A stretch of 64,000 nt of DNA from a bacterium MS4 (GCA_000752215.1 CCFG01000010.1:374187-438186), one strand, 5' to 3'; counted from the stretch's first letter, positions 1 through 8,001 are shown. Numbers and translations are program-made. The notes: generated by a model from the letters alone, not told the origin.

Positions 1-1
1 T

Positions 2-949
2 GGCCAGCAATACTATCAGGTCACACAGGTCGGCGGACTGTTCTACTATCTGTACCAAGGCGTTAAGCTCGGTATTTATCCTCCTTTGATTTTTCTCGGC
101 ATTGGTGCAATGACGGATTTTGGTCCGCTGATTTCCAACCCCAAAAGCTTTTTATTGGGCGCGGCTGCCCAGCTTGGGATTTTTACTACCTTCATCGGCG
201 CGATTTTTCTCGGTTTTTCGGGAAAACAGGCGGGTTCTATCGGAATTATCGGCGGGGCGGACGGCCCGACCGCCATCTTTGTTACTTCAAAGCTTGCTCC
301 GGAACTGCTGGGTCCGATTGCGGTCGCCGCGTATTCCTACATGGCGCTGGTCCCTATTATTCAGCCGCCTATTATGAGAGCGCTGACAACAAAAAAAGAG
401 CGCAGTATCGTTATGGAGCAGCTTCGCCCGGTTTCCAAGCTGGAAAAGATTTTATTCCCGATTATTGTAACGGTGATCGTTTCCCTGCTGCTGCCGGATG
501 CCTGCCCTCTTGTGGGGATGCTGATGCTTGGCAATCTGTTCCGTGAGAGCGGAGTGGTGGGGCGTATTTCCAATACGGCTCAAAATGAACTGATGAATAT
601 CATTACGATTTTCCTCGGTGTTACCGTCGGTGCAACGGCGACGGGAACGGTTTTCCTGTCTTTGCAGACGATTGAGATTATTGTTCTCGGACTGCTGGCG
701 TTCAGCTTTGGCACTGCCGGCGGCGTGCTGTTCGGTAAACTCATGTGCTGGGCGACGCACGGAAAAGTCAATCCGCTGATCGGGTCGGCCGGTGTTTCCG
801 CCGTTCCTATGGCGGCCCGTGTGGCGCAGAAGGTTGGCCAGGAAGAAAATCCCGGCAACTTCCTGCTGATGCATGCAATGGGTCCGAATGTGGCTGGTGT
901 CATTGGTTCTGCGGTTGCGGCCGGTGTGCTGATCAGCATCCTTGGATAA
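2..949 (+). CDS. Na+-translocating decarboxylase beta subunit (OadB/GcdB/MmdB family), 5' end outside window
   Basis: Membrane subunit of a biotin-dependent sodium-pumping decarboxylase. It decarboxylates the carboxybiotin carrier and couples this to Na+ export. The frame is open from base 2, before any usable start, so the gene enters from the left; about 315 residues are visible. The stretch [20 protein letters not shown], the loop [19 protein letters not shown] and the C-terminal [15 protein letters not shown] are typical of the family and lie between many hydrophobic helices. The substrate (oxaloacetate, methylmalonyl-CoA or glutaconyl-CoA) cannot be told from this subunit. A strong terminator follows, so it is the last gene of its operon. 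Confidence 0.93.
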   Translation, partial: GQQYYQVTQVGGLFYYLYQGVKLGIYPPLIFLGIGAMTDFGPLISNPKSFLLGAAAQLGIFTTFIGAIFLGFSGKQAGSIGIIGGADGPTAIFVTSKLAPELLGPIAVAAYSYMALVPIIQPPIMRALTTKKERSIVMEQLRPVSKLEKILFPIIVTVIVSLLLPDACPLVGMLMLGNLFRESGVVGRISNTAQNELMNIITIFLGVTVGATATGTVFLSLQTIEIIVLGLLAFSFGTAGGVLFGKLMCWATHGKVNPLIGSAGVSAVPMAARVAQKVGQEENPGNFLLMHAMGPNVAGVIGSAVAAGVLISILG

Positions 950-984
950 CATGACATTTTGACGATTACAAAATATATTTTACA

Positions 985-1020
985 AAATACCCGCACTCGG
1001 TTTAGTGCGGGTATTTGTAT
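985..1020 (+). terminator. Rho-independent terminator after the decarboxylase gene
   Basis: A 13-bp perfect stem (985-997 with 1004-1016) with a 6-nt loop, starting with A residues and ending in ATTT on the 3' side. It separates the decarboxylase operon from pcrA. Confidence 0.85.
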
Positions 1021-1035
1021 GTTCCCAATTCCTGT

Positions 1036-1064
1036 TTGCTATTGTATTCAAAATATTGTATAAT
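1036..1064 (+). promoter_or_regulatory. Sigma-A promoter for pcrA
   Basis: TTGCTA at 1036-1041, 17-bp spacer, TATAAT at 1059-1064 preceded by an extended TG. It lies between the upstream terminator and the helicase start. Confidence 0.6.
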
Positions 1065-1131
1065 TAAACTTATGCAATAAGAAACCTATGGGCGGTTTCC
1101 GCCCAAATTATCAAGTTCTGGCGGTGAATTC

Positions 1132-3525
1132 ATGAACAATATTACAGCGGATCAAGTGATGGAGATCAGGAAAAATGTTCTGGATAAGGAATTTTTCAGA
1201 ATGAATGACAGGCAGAGGGAAGCGGTTTTCTGTGTAAACGGCCCCCTGCTGATCCTTGCCGGCGCGGGAAGCGGTAAAACCACCGTGCTGGTGAACCGTA
1301 TCGCCAATATCATCCGTTACGGAAACGCCTACATAAGCAAAACCATTTCCAGTTATCTGACGGAGGAAGACCTGAAAGCGGCCAGGCGATATCTGAGTAC
1401 GGACGAGCCGTTGACGCCGCAGGTGAAAAGCCATTTCGCCGTGGAGCCCTGCCGCCCGTGGCAGATCCTTGCCATTACCTTCACCAATAAGGCTGCGGGA
1501 GAGCTGAAAAACAGGCTGATTGCCATGCTTGGGGAAGAAGGAAATGATATCTGGGCTTCCACATTCCATTCCACCTGTGCGCGTATGCTGAGACATGACG
1601 GGGAGAAGCTCGGCTATTCCAATCATTTTACGATTTACGACACGGACGATTCCCGCCGGATGATGAAGGAATGTCAGAAGACCCTTAACATCGACGATAA
1701 AATCCTCTCTTATAAATCCATTCTTTCGGCGATTTCCCACGCGAAGGACAGCATGATCCTGCCCGGGGAATACCTGCAGCAGGCCGGCAATGACAGCAGG
1801 CTGGGGATGATCGGGCAGGCGTACAAGCTTTATCAGGCAAAGCTGAAGGAAGCGGACGCCATGGATTTCGACGACTTGATCTGCAACGCGGTGTACCTGC
1901 TTCAGCAGAACCCGGACGTACTGGAGTATTATCAGAACAAATTCAGATACGTTATGGTGGACGAGTACCAGGACACCAACCACGCGCAGTACCTGCTGGT
2001 AAAGCTGCTTGCCCAGAAGAGCGCAAACCTCTGCGTTGTGGGCGACGACGACCAAAGCATCTACAAATTCCGCGGCGCAACCATCGAGAACATCCTGAGC
2101 TTTGAAAAGAATTTTCCAAACGCGAAGGTGATCCGCTTGGAGCAGAATTACCGTTCTACCAAAAATATTCTGAATGCGGCCAACGCGGTCATTGAAAATA
2201 ACAGGGAGCGTAAAGGAAAAACGCTCTGGACGGATAACCCCGCAGGGGAGAAGCTCGGCGTACATACCGCTTTCAGTGAACAGGACGAAGCGGATTTTAT
2301 CGCAAAGAAGGTATTGGAAGACGTTGCAGCCGGTCGGAAATTTTCCGACCATGCGATTTTGTACCGCATGAATTCCCAGTCGAATATCCTTGAAAAAATC
2401 TTTGTAAAATCCGGCATCCCTTACCGTATTATCGGCGGCCTGCGCTTCTATGAGCGCAAGGAAATCAGGGACATGATTGCGTATTTGAGCGTCATCAACA
2501 ACCCTTACGACGAGATTCGGCTTCGCAGGATCATCAATCAGCCGAAGCGCTCCATTGGGGACAAGACGATTGCACAGGCTACTGAAATCGCCGCCACACT
2601 GGGGGAAAGCGTGTTCGACGTGATTAAAACCGCCGACCAGTACGAGCCCCTGAAGCGGACCGCGCCTAAGCTTTTGCAGTTTGCCGCGTCCATGCAGCAG
2701 CTGATTGACGCCGCAAACGATGAACATACGAGCCTGAATGAGCTTTACCATTTGATTCTTGACAAAACGGATTATATCGGCAGCCTGAAGGCGTCCGAAA
2801 ACGACGATGTGCAGGACCGGATCGACAATATTAACGAACTTGCGTCCAACCTGATCAAGTACGAGGAGGATAACGGCGAAGAGGCGACCCTTTCCGGCTT
2901 CCTCGAGGAAGTCTCCCTGCTGACCGATATCGATAACTTTGATGGAAATTCCGACAGCGTGGTCATGATGACCATCCACTCGGCAAAGGGTCTGGAATTT
3001 CCGGTCGTGTTCCTGCCCGGATTTGAAGAAGGGATTTTTCCGGGAATGCAGGCGATCTACAATCCTCTGGAAATCGAGGAGGAGCGCCGTCTGGCTTATG
3101 TCGCCATCACAAGGGCGAAAGAGGAGCTGTATGTTGTCAACGCGGAGAGCCGCATGATCTTCGGCAGCACCTCCCGCAACAAGCCTTCCCGCTTTGTTGA
3201 GGAAATTCCCGAGGAACTGGTTGTCCGCAGCCGCACCAGAGAATGGAAAAAGCCGGCCCCGGGCATGTCCCTTCCCACTTCTGCTTTTGAGGCACGGGTG
3301 GTTACGACCGAATCGGCGCGCAGCTTCGGCCCGTCGAACCTGATCCACAGCGAGCCGCCGAAGGTTGGGTTCAAAGTGGGGGACAGCGTGGTTCACAAAA
3401 CGTTTGGGACGGGGATGATCCTTTCCGTTTCTCCTATGGGCAACGATACCCTGCTGGAGATTGCTTTTGAACAAGCCGGAACAAAAAAGCTGATGGCGAA
3501 TTTTGCCCGCCTGCAAAAAGCCTGA
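1132..3525 (+). CDS. pcrA: ATP-dependent DNA helicase PcrA/UvrD
   Basis: Superfamily 1A 3'-5' helicase for DNA repair, rolling-circle replication and clearing proteins from DNA. It is 797 residues. Walker A GAGSGKT is at about 44-50, the DEYQDTN box at about 275-285, GDDDQSIYKFRGA follows, and motif VI (YVAITRAKEEL) is near 660. The tail (DSVVHKTFGTGMIL) is the small C-terminal UvrD domain. About 40 extra residues sit between motif I and the conserved AITFTNKAA motif, where classical PcrA is shorter. The gene is monocistronic, with its own promoter and a terminator right after the stop. Confidence 0.96.
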   Translation: MNNITADQVMEIRKNVLDKEFFRMNDRQREAVFCVNGPLLILAGAGSGKTTVLVNRIANIIRYGNAYISKTISSYLTEEDLKAARRYLSTDEPLTPQVKSHFAVEPCRPWQILAITFTNKAAGELKNRLIAMLGEEGNDIWASTFHSTCARMLRHDGEKLGYSNHFTIYDTDDSRRMMKECQKTLNIDDKILSYKSILSAISHAKDSMILPGEYLQQAGNDSRLGMIGQAYKLYQAKLKEADAMDFDDLICNAVYLLQQNPDVLEYYQNKFRYVMVDEYQDTNHAQYLLVKLLAQKSANLCVVGDDDQSIYKFRGATIENILSFEKNFPNAKVIRLEQNYRSTKNILNAANAVIENNRERKGKTLWTDNPAGEKLGVHTAFSEQDEADFIAKKVLEDVAAGRKFSDHAILYRMNSQSNILEKIFVKSGIPYRIIGGLRFYERKEIRDMIAYLSVINNPYDEIRLRRIINQPKRSIGDKTIAQATEIAATLGESVFDVIKTADQYEPLKRTAPKLLQFAASMQQLIDAANDEHTSLNELYHLILDKTDYIGSLKASENDDVQDRIDNINELASNLIKYEEDNGEEATLSGFLEEVSLLTDIDNFDGNSDSVVMMTIHSAKGLEFPVVFLPGFEEGIFPGMQAIYNPLEIEEERRLAYVAITRAKEELYVVNAESRMIFGSTSRNKPSRFVEEIPEELVVRSRTREWKKPAPGMSLPTSAFEARVVTTESARSFGPSNLIHSEPPKVGFKVGDSVVHKTFGTGMILSVSPMGNDTLLEIAFEQAGTKKLMANFARLQKA

Positions 3526-3544
3526 TCAAAGCGATATAAATCCA

Positions 3545-3573
3545 AAGCCCGCCTGAAAAAACAGGCGGGCTTT
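3545..3573. terminator. Bidirectional terminator between pcrA and the split gene
   Basis: Perfect 12-bp stem AAAGCCCGCCTG / CAGGCGGGCTTT with an A6 loop. It can serve pcrA on plus and the convergent minus-strand gene. Confidence 0.85.
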
Positions 3574-3602
3574 ATCTGTACTCGGCAGACTGCTGTCTGA
3601 CT

Positions 3603-4334
3603 TTATGCTTTGCGGGAACGGTCGTTGCAGCTGCATTCAGTAACTTTGGGCGGGAAAAACTCGTCGGTCGGAAACTCAATGCGGCGGAACATATCGCATG
3701 GATTGTCTGATGTAGTGACACATTCTTTTTCCGGGATGCAGAAGTCATACGCAGGAATCAGCATTTGTACATTCCTGACGATTTGGACGATTGTAAAAAT
3801 GCCGAGTGTAACATAAACAGTACGATCGGAAGCAAAGTCGAGCTGCCCCCCGAAATGTCTGCAGATAGAGTCGGGAATCCGGCAGCAGCTTTCCTTGCAA
3901 TGCGACTGGCAGTCGCAGATCCTGGCGGACAGGCAAATCGGCTCCGCAATCTGACAGGTTGCTTTAGGGAGCACGTTGCCGCACATAGAAGATGGACTGT
4001 CGATGTCGTCCTGCGTGCAATCGGAACTGAACATTTTTACGTTGCCCTCGCTGCCGTACAAAATTACCCTCTTATTGAATATGGATACACCATTTACAAT
4101 GCAGGGGTTTGTGGCCAACGGACAGAATACGTCTACGCATACATCGAAGAAAAAGGTCATATCTACCGAATAAAAGCCCCTGTTAAATGGTACCGGCTCC
4201 AGATCAAGGAACACGGTAATGACATCAGCGCTTCTGAGCCTGACGTTTGTCGCATGCTCAATCAGGTCGTGCTTATCCGGTGGGAAATAAACCCTTAAAT
4301 CTTCAAGGCAATCTTTATCAGAAGAGTATACGGG
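3603..4334 (-). CDS. C-terminal part of a conserved clostridial Cys-rich protein, split by an integrated element
   Basis: The frame is open from a TAG at 4335-4337 down to the stop at 3603. Coding-like sequence (DKDCLEDLRVYFPPDKHDL) begins right at the upstream edge with no ATG, GTG or TTG until a GTG at 4214, so it has no normal start. The body has about 20 cysteines (CDCQSHCKESCC and others) and the stretch DLEPVPFNRGFYSVD, which I recall from a clostridial protein family of unknown function, about 270 residues long. The missing N-terminus lies at 7887-7988 on the same strand; joining the pieces at a shared TGA gives an in-frame protein of 272 residues. If the element does not excise, only a GTG-started fragment of 203 residues could be made. 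Confidence 0.75.
   Translation of the reverse strand, partial: PVYSSDKDCLEDLRVYFPPDKHDLIEHATNVRLRSADVITVFLDLEPVPFNRGFYSVDMTFFFDVCVDVFCPLATNPCIVNGVSIFNKRVILYGSEGNVKMFSSDCTQDDIDSPSSMCGNVLPKATCQIAEPICLSARICDCQSHCKESCCRIPDSICRHFGGQLDFASDRTVYVTLGIFTIVQIVRNVQMLIPAYDFCIPEKECVTTSDNPCDMFRRIEFPTDEFFPPKVTECSCNDRSRKA
4318..4332. other. Attachment-site junction, left end of the element
   Basis: Here the coding sequence of the split gene stops matching its family. Short identities with the right junction: TGA (minus strand, 4318-4320) and CGTATA (minus strand, 4327-4332). Such a small shared core is normal for large serine integrases. Confidence 0.5.
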
Positions 4335-4478
4335 CTATAAGTACACTCTGGAGGTCAGGTTCGAGTGCGAAAGCAGGTTTGGTATTTTATTTATTCTATT
4401 TATTACTATATTCATAATGATATCATCAATTCCAGGATACCCGGCAGGTGCTATGTATCGTTACATGAAGAAATGCGC

Positions 4479-4712
4479 TTATGCAGGCATGTTTTTCAAT
4501 AGGTACTGTTTAGCCGGGCATTCGTCAATACTTTCATAGTCTTTGTATTCGCCGGTATCGGAAATGCCTTCCAGATGAAGGAAGGTGGGGTGAATCAATT
4601 TGTCGTCGATCTGGCTTGCAACAATATGCAGTTCAATTAAGCCCATTCCGTCCTTTTCGATTTCCATAATTTTTTCTTTCAAAAGCTTGAGATTTACGCT
4701 AATTCTTTGCAT
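4479..4712 (-). CDS. Hypothetical protein, 77 aa, element cargo
   Basis: Not recognised. The protein is small and mixed-charge, with a basic N-terminus (MQRISVNLKLLKEKIMEI) that could form a helix and an acidic C-terminal half. A good ribosome binding site (AAAGGATG, 8 nt before the ATG) and a sigma-A-like promoter 45 bases upstream support expression. It has its own promoter region with overlapping palindromes, so it may be regulated, perhaps by itself. Its place inside the integrated element suggests a role in element maintenance, but nothing in the sequence shows this. Confidence 0.6.
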   Translation of the reverse strand: MQRISVNLKLLKEKIMEIEKDGMGLIELHIVASQIDDKLIHPTFLHLEGISDTGEYKDYESIDECPAKQYLLKNMPA

Positions 4713-4738
4713 TTCAAAAACATCCTTTATTTTTATTC

Positions 4739-4785
4739 GTTGCGCAACATGTTGTAATTTTAGAGGAAATGTTTCAAAATTGCAA
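4739..4785 (-). promoter_or_regulatory. Promoter with overlapping palindromes for the 77-aa gene
   Basis: On the minus strand: TTGCAA (4780-4785), 17-bp spacer, TAAAAT (4757-4762). Just downstream lie two overlapping palindromes, CAACATGTTG (4745-4754) and TTGCGCAA (4740-4747), at the expected start of transcription, as for an operator. Confidence 0.4.
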
Positions 4786-4966
4786 TAGCGAAAAAAGTCG
4801 CAATTTTAGAAATTTTAAGGAATGAAAAAAAATAGGATAAATAAACAAAATGCAGCGCGATATGATGGATTTTTTATGAATTTTTTGATGCTATTTTGTA
4901 GAAACAAGACTATTTTGACTTATAAGAAAAATAATATTTGAATGCTTCCTGTCGAAGTAGTTAGAT

Positions 4967-5248
4967 TTATAGTTTGTTTATGCGAATATCGTAATACTCA
5001 GGATGATTATCAAACCATTTCACAGCGTAGGAGCAGGTAAGACGCGCTTTTCGGTTTTGCTGCCTCAGCAAAGCAGCAGTCGCTTCCATCAGTTTGCCGG
5101 CAATTCCCTGGCCCCGAAGGGAATCATCCACGAAGGTATGGTCGATATTGACCGTTTGTTCGTCAATGTCAGGGAAGGTGACCTCTGCAACAATACGGCC
5201 GGATTCGTTTTCGGCAAAAATTCGGTTTCGTTCCTGTTTCAATTCCAA
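4967..5248 (-). CDS. Small GNAT-family N-acetyltransferase (COG2388/YjdJ type)
   Basis: One-domain GNAT of 93 residues. The core HTFVDDSLRGQGIAGKLMEA contains the R/Q-x-x-G-x-G/A pyrophosphate-binding loop, and the WFDNHPEYYDI tail is characteristic of this minimal subfamily, which acts on unknown small substrates. The start is TTG at 5246-5248, chosen because GGAGGGC lies at 5254-5260. A promoter (TTGACA, 18 bp, CATACT) is found just upstream at 5271-5300. It is carried on the integrated element, downstream of the recombinase. Confidence 0.85.
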   Translation of the reverse strand: MELKQERNRIFAENESGRIVAEVTFPDIDEQTVNIDHTFVDDSLRGQGIAGKLMEATAALLRQQNRKARLTCSYAVKWFDNHPEYYDIRINKL

Positions 5249-5270
5249 TATAAGCCCTCCTTTTTCTTGT

Positions 5271-5300
5271 AGTATGCCATTTCCAAAGGCACCTTGTCAA
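5271..5300 (-). promoter_or_regulatory. Sigma-A promoter for the small GNAT gene
   Basis: Minus strand TTGACA (5295-5300), 18-bp spacer, CATACT (5271-5276), followed after about 10 bases by the ribosome binding site. Confidence 0.5.
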
Positions 5301-5384
5301 TGTGCGGGCCTTATTTTCTGAAGTCTCTTTCCCATTTCGGCAAAGCCGCGTCCGGATGCGTCAAATGCCCGAAAAAAGGGTTGG

Positions 5385-6869
5385 CTACGGATAAAACGGT
5401 TTCAGATACACCTCCAGTGTGAACTGCGCGGGCCTGGCGCCCTTTTCCTTGCAATAGACGATTCTGTCCACCATCGCTTTTAAGAGAAGATTTCTTTTTT
5501 GCAATGAGGCCGAAGCGTAAGCTTCCAGCACGGTACCGATTCGGTTGCCGGCGATATCGCAGCTGCCGGGATGCCGGGTCATGGCCTTGTCTCTGATTTC
5601 CTCCAGCTTGCTTCTTTTTGCTTTTAAATAGGCCTGACGTGTCAGAAACGTATCCGGGTCGTAAATTCCCTGTTCCAGAAAATCGTGCAGCTTTTCCATC
5701 TGGCCGTCGGTGGTTTTGATTTCCGATTCGAGGACACTGAGCATTTCTCTGCTGCCGGGCTGCCGCATTGCAGAATCCTCCTGTGTGATTATGAAACGGT
5801 TTATGCTGTGGTTCAGCGTATCCAGCACCGCGTTTTCCACCAGGGGAAGGGAGGAGGATACCATGCAGCCGGGCTTCTGGCAGAGCAGATAGGTTCCGCC
5901 GCGGCGGGTTACCTGCCGCTGCATCAAAGAGCCGCAGTGAGCGCAGTAGACAAGACCGGCGAGCGGATTTTCCACATTGCCCGTATTTGCCGGAGGATGG
6001 GAGCGGTACGCCGCCGTTTTCTGCGCCTGTTCAAAGAGCTCCCCGTCAATGATGGACGGATGGATTCCCTGTACGACGGTCCATTGGTCGCGGGGATTTT
6101 TTACGGTGATCTGTTTGCTGCCGCCTTTCGCGCCTTTCCGGAACTGCGTTTTCTGGTTCCAGACAATTTTGCCTGTGTAAGTCGGGTTGTGCAGGATTTT
6201 CATGACGGAAGACCTGCCGAACTTTTCGGAACGGTGCGGTTTTGCGCCCATGGCGTTTATCGTGTCGGCGATCTGCTGGCAGCCCATCCCCTTGTTGACG
6301 TACAGGTCGAACATCATCCGCACAAACCGGGCCTCTTCTTCCAGGACCGCAAGCGTCGGCCTCTTGCCGACCGTCGTTTTCACGTATCCGTAAGGGGCGT
6401 TGGCGATGTATCCCCCTTCCGCAATGGTTTTTTGGATTCCCATCTGCATCCGGCGTTTGATTGCTTTCAGCTCCTGCCGGGCCATAAAGGTTTCAAATTC
6501 CGAATAGGTCTCATCCATCTCATTGTTCAGGTCGTACACCTTGCGCGGTGTAATGATTTTTGTGTCCGCGTTTTTCAGCGTCTCCAGAATGACCCCCTGG
6601 TCGCTCATGGCGCCGCGCCCCAGGCGGTCGATATCCATGCAGAGTACGGCGTCGAATTGACCGTGCTCCACGTCGGCCAGCAGCTGCAGCATCTGGGGAC
6701 GGGCGTACAGCGATTCTCCGGAGACCACTTCCTCATATATTTTTACCACAGTCAGATTGCTGTTTGAGGCGAATTCCAGCAGGGTCTCTCTGTGCCGCTT
6801 TAATGTTTCGTCAACCGTGTCGCTCAGCTCTTCCGCACGGCTTTTCCGCAGATAGACGGCTGTATTCAT
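5385..6869 (-). CDS. Large serine recombinase (resolvase/recombinase/zinc-ribbon)
   Basis: Site-specific recombinase that integrates and excises DNA through a serine-DNA link. It is 494 residues. The N-terminal resolvase domain (about 1-140) has the catalytic serine in AVYLRKSR (Ser10) and the conserved block DIDRLGRG. The Recombinase domain spans about 160-260 (APYGYVK, HNPTYTGKIVWN). A zinc ribbon with paired cysteines (CAHCG and CQKPGC) lies at about 310-335, followed by a coiled-coil C-terminus. It resembles SpoIVCA and phage-type integrases and is the obvious enzyme for the surrounding element. The ATG is preceded by GCGGGTGAT. No frameshift or missing motif is seen, so it should be active. 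Confidence 0.94.
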   Translation of the reverse strand: MNTAVYLRKSRAEELSDTVDETLKRHRETLLEFASNSNLTVVKIYEEVVSGESLYARPQMLQLLADVEHGQFDAVLCMDIDRLGRGAMSDQGVILETLKNADTKIITPRKVYDLNNEMDETYSEFETFMARQELKAIKRRMQMGIQKTIAEGGYIANAPYGYVKTTVGKRPTLAVLEEEARFVRMMFDLYVNKGMGCQQIADTINAMGAKPHRSEKFGRSSVMKILHNPTYTGKIVWNQKTQFRKGAKGGSKQITVKNPRDQWTVVQGIHPSIIDGELFEQAQKTAAYRSHPPANTGNVENPLAGLVYCAHCGSLMQRQVTRRGGTYLLCQKPGCMVSSSLPLVENAVLDTLNHSINRFIITQEDSAMRQPGSREMLSVLESEIKTTDGQMEKLHDFLEQGIYDPDTFLTRQAYLKAKRSKLEEIRDKAMTRHPGSCDIAGNRIGTVLEAYASASLQKRNLLLKAMVDRIVYCKEKGARPAQFTLEVYLKPFYP

Positions 6870-6922
6870 TTTATCACCCGCTTTCTCTTCCTATATTTAT
6901 GGAAGAGTTCCATGAATATTCC

Positions 6923-6952
6923 GGCCTCCGAATCCCAAAGGATTCGGAGGCC
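6923..6952. terminator. Strong hairpin in the recombinase leader, terminator-like on the plus strand
   Basis: Perfect 13-bp stem (6923-6935 with 6940-6952), loop CAAA, followed by TTTT on the plus strand. On the minus strand it lies in the 5' leader of the recombinase, about 55 bases before the start, without a T run. It may stop antisense transcription or shape the recombinase mRNA. Confidence 0.5.
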
Positions 6953-7051
6953 TTTTCCGTTTCTGAATAATTTCGGAATTACCGTTCCGAAATCGCTTCG
7001 GAGGGAATAGGACAAACACCGGAATTCATATTTTTTACTGAGGTGATGCAT

Positions 7052-7252
7052 ATGCGCGACACAGGAAAACCGGCTGTCACCGTGCATATTTTATCGGGAA
7101 CGGCCGGAGAGATCGCACGCAACAGGGAAAATCTGCGGTATGTAACGGAGCAGATCTGCAGTGAAAAAAACGGGTCTGCCGTGAAAGTGACCATTGACTG
7201 GGACGTGCCGGCAGAAAAAAGCCCTATAAAAGGAAAGGGGAAGTACCCATGA
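7052..7252 (+). CDS. Hypothetical protein, 66 aa, first of three coupled tiny genes
   Basis: Not recognised. The start is set to ATG 7052 because GAGGTG at 7040-7045 is correctly spaced for it. The product is short and rich in charged residues (VTVHILSGTAGEIARNRENL; then VKVTIDWDVP). Its stop overlaps the ATG of the next gene (ATGA), so the genes are translationally coupled. The three lie divergent from the recombinase and next to the element's right end, a common location for excision factors, but no motif proves that role. Confidence 0.55.
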   Translation: MRDTGKPAVTVHILSGTAGEIARNRENLRYVTEQICSEKNGSAVKVTIDWDVPAEKSPIKGKGKYP

Positions 7253-7383
7253 AATACGAAGTCCTTCAGGGATATATGGCCCTGTGCCGTTATTACGGAT
7301 GGAAACCGACGTGGGCCGGACTGAAAGCGTTTAACCGGGGAGAGCGTGCAAAGAGTCTGAAAAAGGGGGAAAGCAAAAAATGA
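7249..7383 (+). CDS. Hypothetical protein, 44 aa
   Basis: Tiny basic protein (MKYEVLQGYMALCRYYGWKP then a Lys-rich tail). Its ATG overlaps the stop of the previous gene and its TGA overlaps the ATG of the next, so it is part of a coupled trio. An aromatic N-terminal half and a basic tail would suit a small nucleic-acid-binding peptide; this is inference only. Confidence 0.5.
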   Translation: MKYEVLQGYMALCRYYGWKPTWAGLKAFNRGERAKSLKKGESKK

Positions 7384-7532
7384 TCTGCGCGCCATGTGCA
7401 AAATGTAAGAGAGGGGCCGACAACAGGATCTGCCGCCGTTTCTGTTCCGCCTATAAACGTGCTTTTGAACGGAACGTGGAACGGCAGCTGGATGAAACGC
7501 TGTTCCGCCGGCTCGCCAGGATTTCCAAATAA
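7380..7532 (+). CDS. Hypothetical Cys-rich basic protein, 50 aa
   Basis: Third gene of the coupled trio. The N-terminal half has cysteines in CAPCAKC and CRRFC, enough for one zinc site, and the C-terminal half is Arg-rich. It could be a small zinc-binding DNA- or RNA-associated protein. It overlaps the previous stop by 4 bases and is followed by a GC-rich hairpin. No family recognised. Confidence 0.5.
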   Translation: MICAPCAKCKRGADNRICRRFCSAYKRAFERNVERQLDETLFRRLARISK

Positions 7533-7551
7533 AGCGGGAAGAAAAACAGAA

Positions 7552-7569
7552 CCGCCCCACACGGGGCGG
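7552..7569. terminator. GC-rich hairpin between convergent tiny genes
   Basis: 7-bp stem CCGCCCC/GGGGCGG with loop ACAC between the plus-strand trio and the minus-strand 58-aa gene. The T run is weak, so termination is likely but not certain. Confidence 0.45.
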
Positions 7570-7578
7570 CAGCGTTTC

Positions 7579-7755
7579 CTATTGTTTTCCCATATACTCT
7601 GCAACGCGGTCGTGAAAATGCTCGTAGGAAGTGCTTCCGTTCAGCAGCTTCAGCTGCAGATCATCCGACAGGGAGAAAAAGAAATCCTTTACCTTTCTGT
7701 CCTGCTCAGGCAGATTCGACGGAAACGGGAATTCGTAATATCCTGTATAGTCCAA
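7579..7755 (-). CDS. Hypothetical protein, 58 aa, element cargo
   Basis: Small acidic protein (DYTGYYEFPFPSNLPEQDRK, then DDLQLKLLNGSTSYEHFHDR). The TTG start at 7753-7755 is preferred over the GTG at 7764 because the AGAGGTG ribosome binding site overlaps that GTG. No function recognised. It lies between the tiny-gene trio and the element's right attachment junction, on the same strand as the recombinase. Confidence 0.55.
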   Translation of the reverse strand: MDYTGYYEFPFPSNLPEQDRKVKDFFFSLSDDLQLKLLNGSTSYEHFHDRVAEYMGKQ

Positions 7756-7874
7756 GCCAATCACCTCTGGAATAGTGTATGACTATTTTTCCGAAACATG
7801 CAGAATTTTCCTTTTTTATTCCGGAGGGCGATGAAAGAAGGCCGGGCGCTCGGGTCCGTACGTATCAAACGTGT

Positions 7875-7988
7875 TTACTGTTCTTCACTGCATGAATCAT
7901 ATACGCGCAGTCCGTCTATGCATACAGCTTCGTTAAAATTTCCTGTGTTTTGCACATTCGCAGATGTTTCCGTGCTATTTCCATCCAT
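7875..7988 (-). CDS. N-terminal part of the split clostridial Cys-rich protein
   Basis: Short minus-strand frame with an excellent ribosome binding site (GGAGG at 7997-8001) before the ATG at 7988. It encodes 37 residues, of which the first 34 end in EAVCIDGLRVYDSCS before running into element sequence (EEQ, stop). In this protein family, as I recall it, a motif like RVYDSC-DKDCLEDLRV is continuous. Here DKDCLEDLRVYF is found 3.57 kb away at 4319, in the same phase. This fragment therefore keeps the promoter and start of the interrupted gene. Confidence 0.7.
   Translation of the reverse strand: MDGNSTETSANVQNTGNFNEAVCIDGLRVYDSCSEEQ
7885..7905. other. Attachment-site junction, right end of the element
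   Basis: Transition from gene sequence to element. Shared with the left junction: TGA (minus strand, 7885-7887) or CGTATA (minus strand, 7900-7905). Confidence 0.5.
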
Positions 7989-8001
7989 AAAATAATCCTC
8001 C

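Larger units (their letters stand above)
4319..7886. mobile_element. Integrated element (~3.57 kb) with a large serine recombinase, inserted in a protein-coding gene
   Basis: It lies between the two in-frame halves of one gene (7988-7887 and 4319-3603, both minus strand). Cargo: a serine recombinase, a small GNAT acetyltransferase, a 77-residue protein, three overlapping tiny plus-strand genes and a 58-residue protein. No structural phage, transfer or replication genes are visible. The exact edges are ambiguous: the ends share TGA (4318-4320 and 7885-7887) and, slightly displaced, CGTATA on the minus strand (4327-4332 and 7900-7905). Either crossover restores the frame. The layout resembles the sigK skin element, where a serine recombinase removes an intervening sequence. 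The boundaries are inferred from the split gene, not from a search. Confidence 0.7.

Noticed and set aside
1111..3516. Large open frame opposite pcrA (801 codons)
   Set aside because: It mirrors the helicase on the other strand; the amino acid content is implausible and the helicase motifs are clear on the plus strand.
7798..7995. Plus-strand frame over the element's right end
   Set aside because: No ribosome binding site, and it is opposite the N-terminal part of the split gene, which has one.
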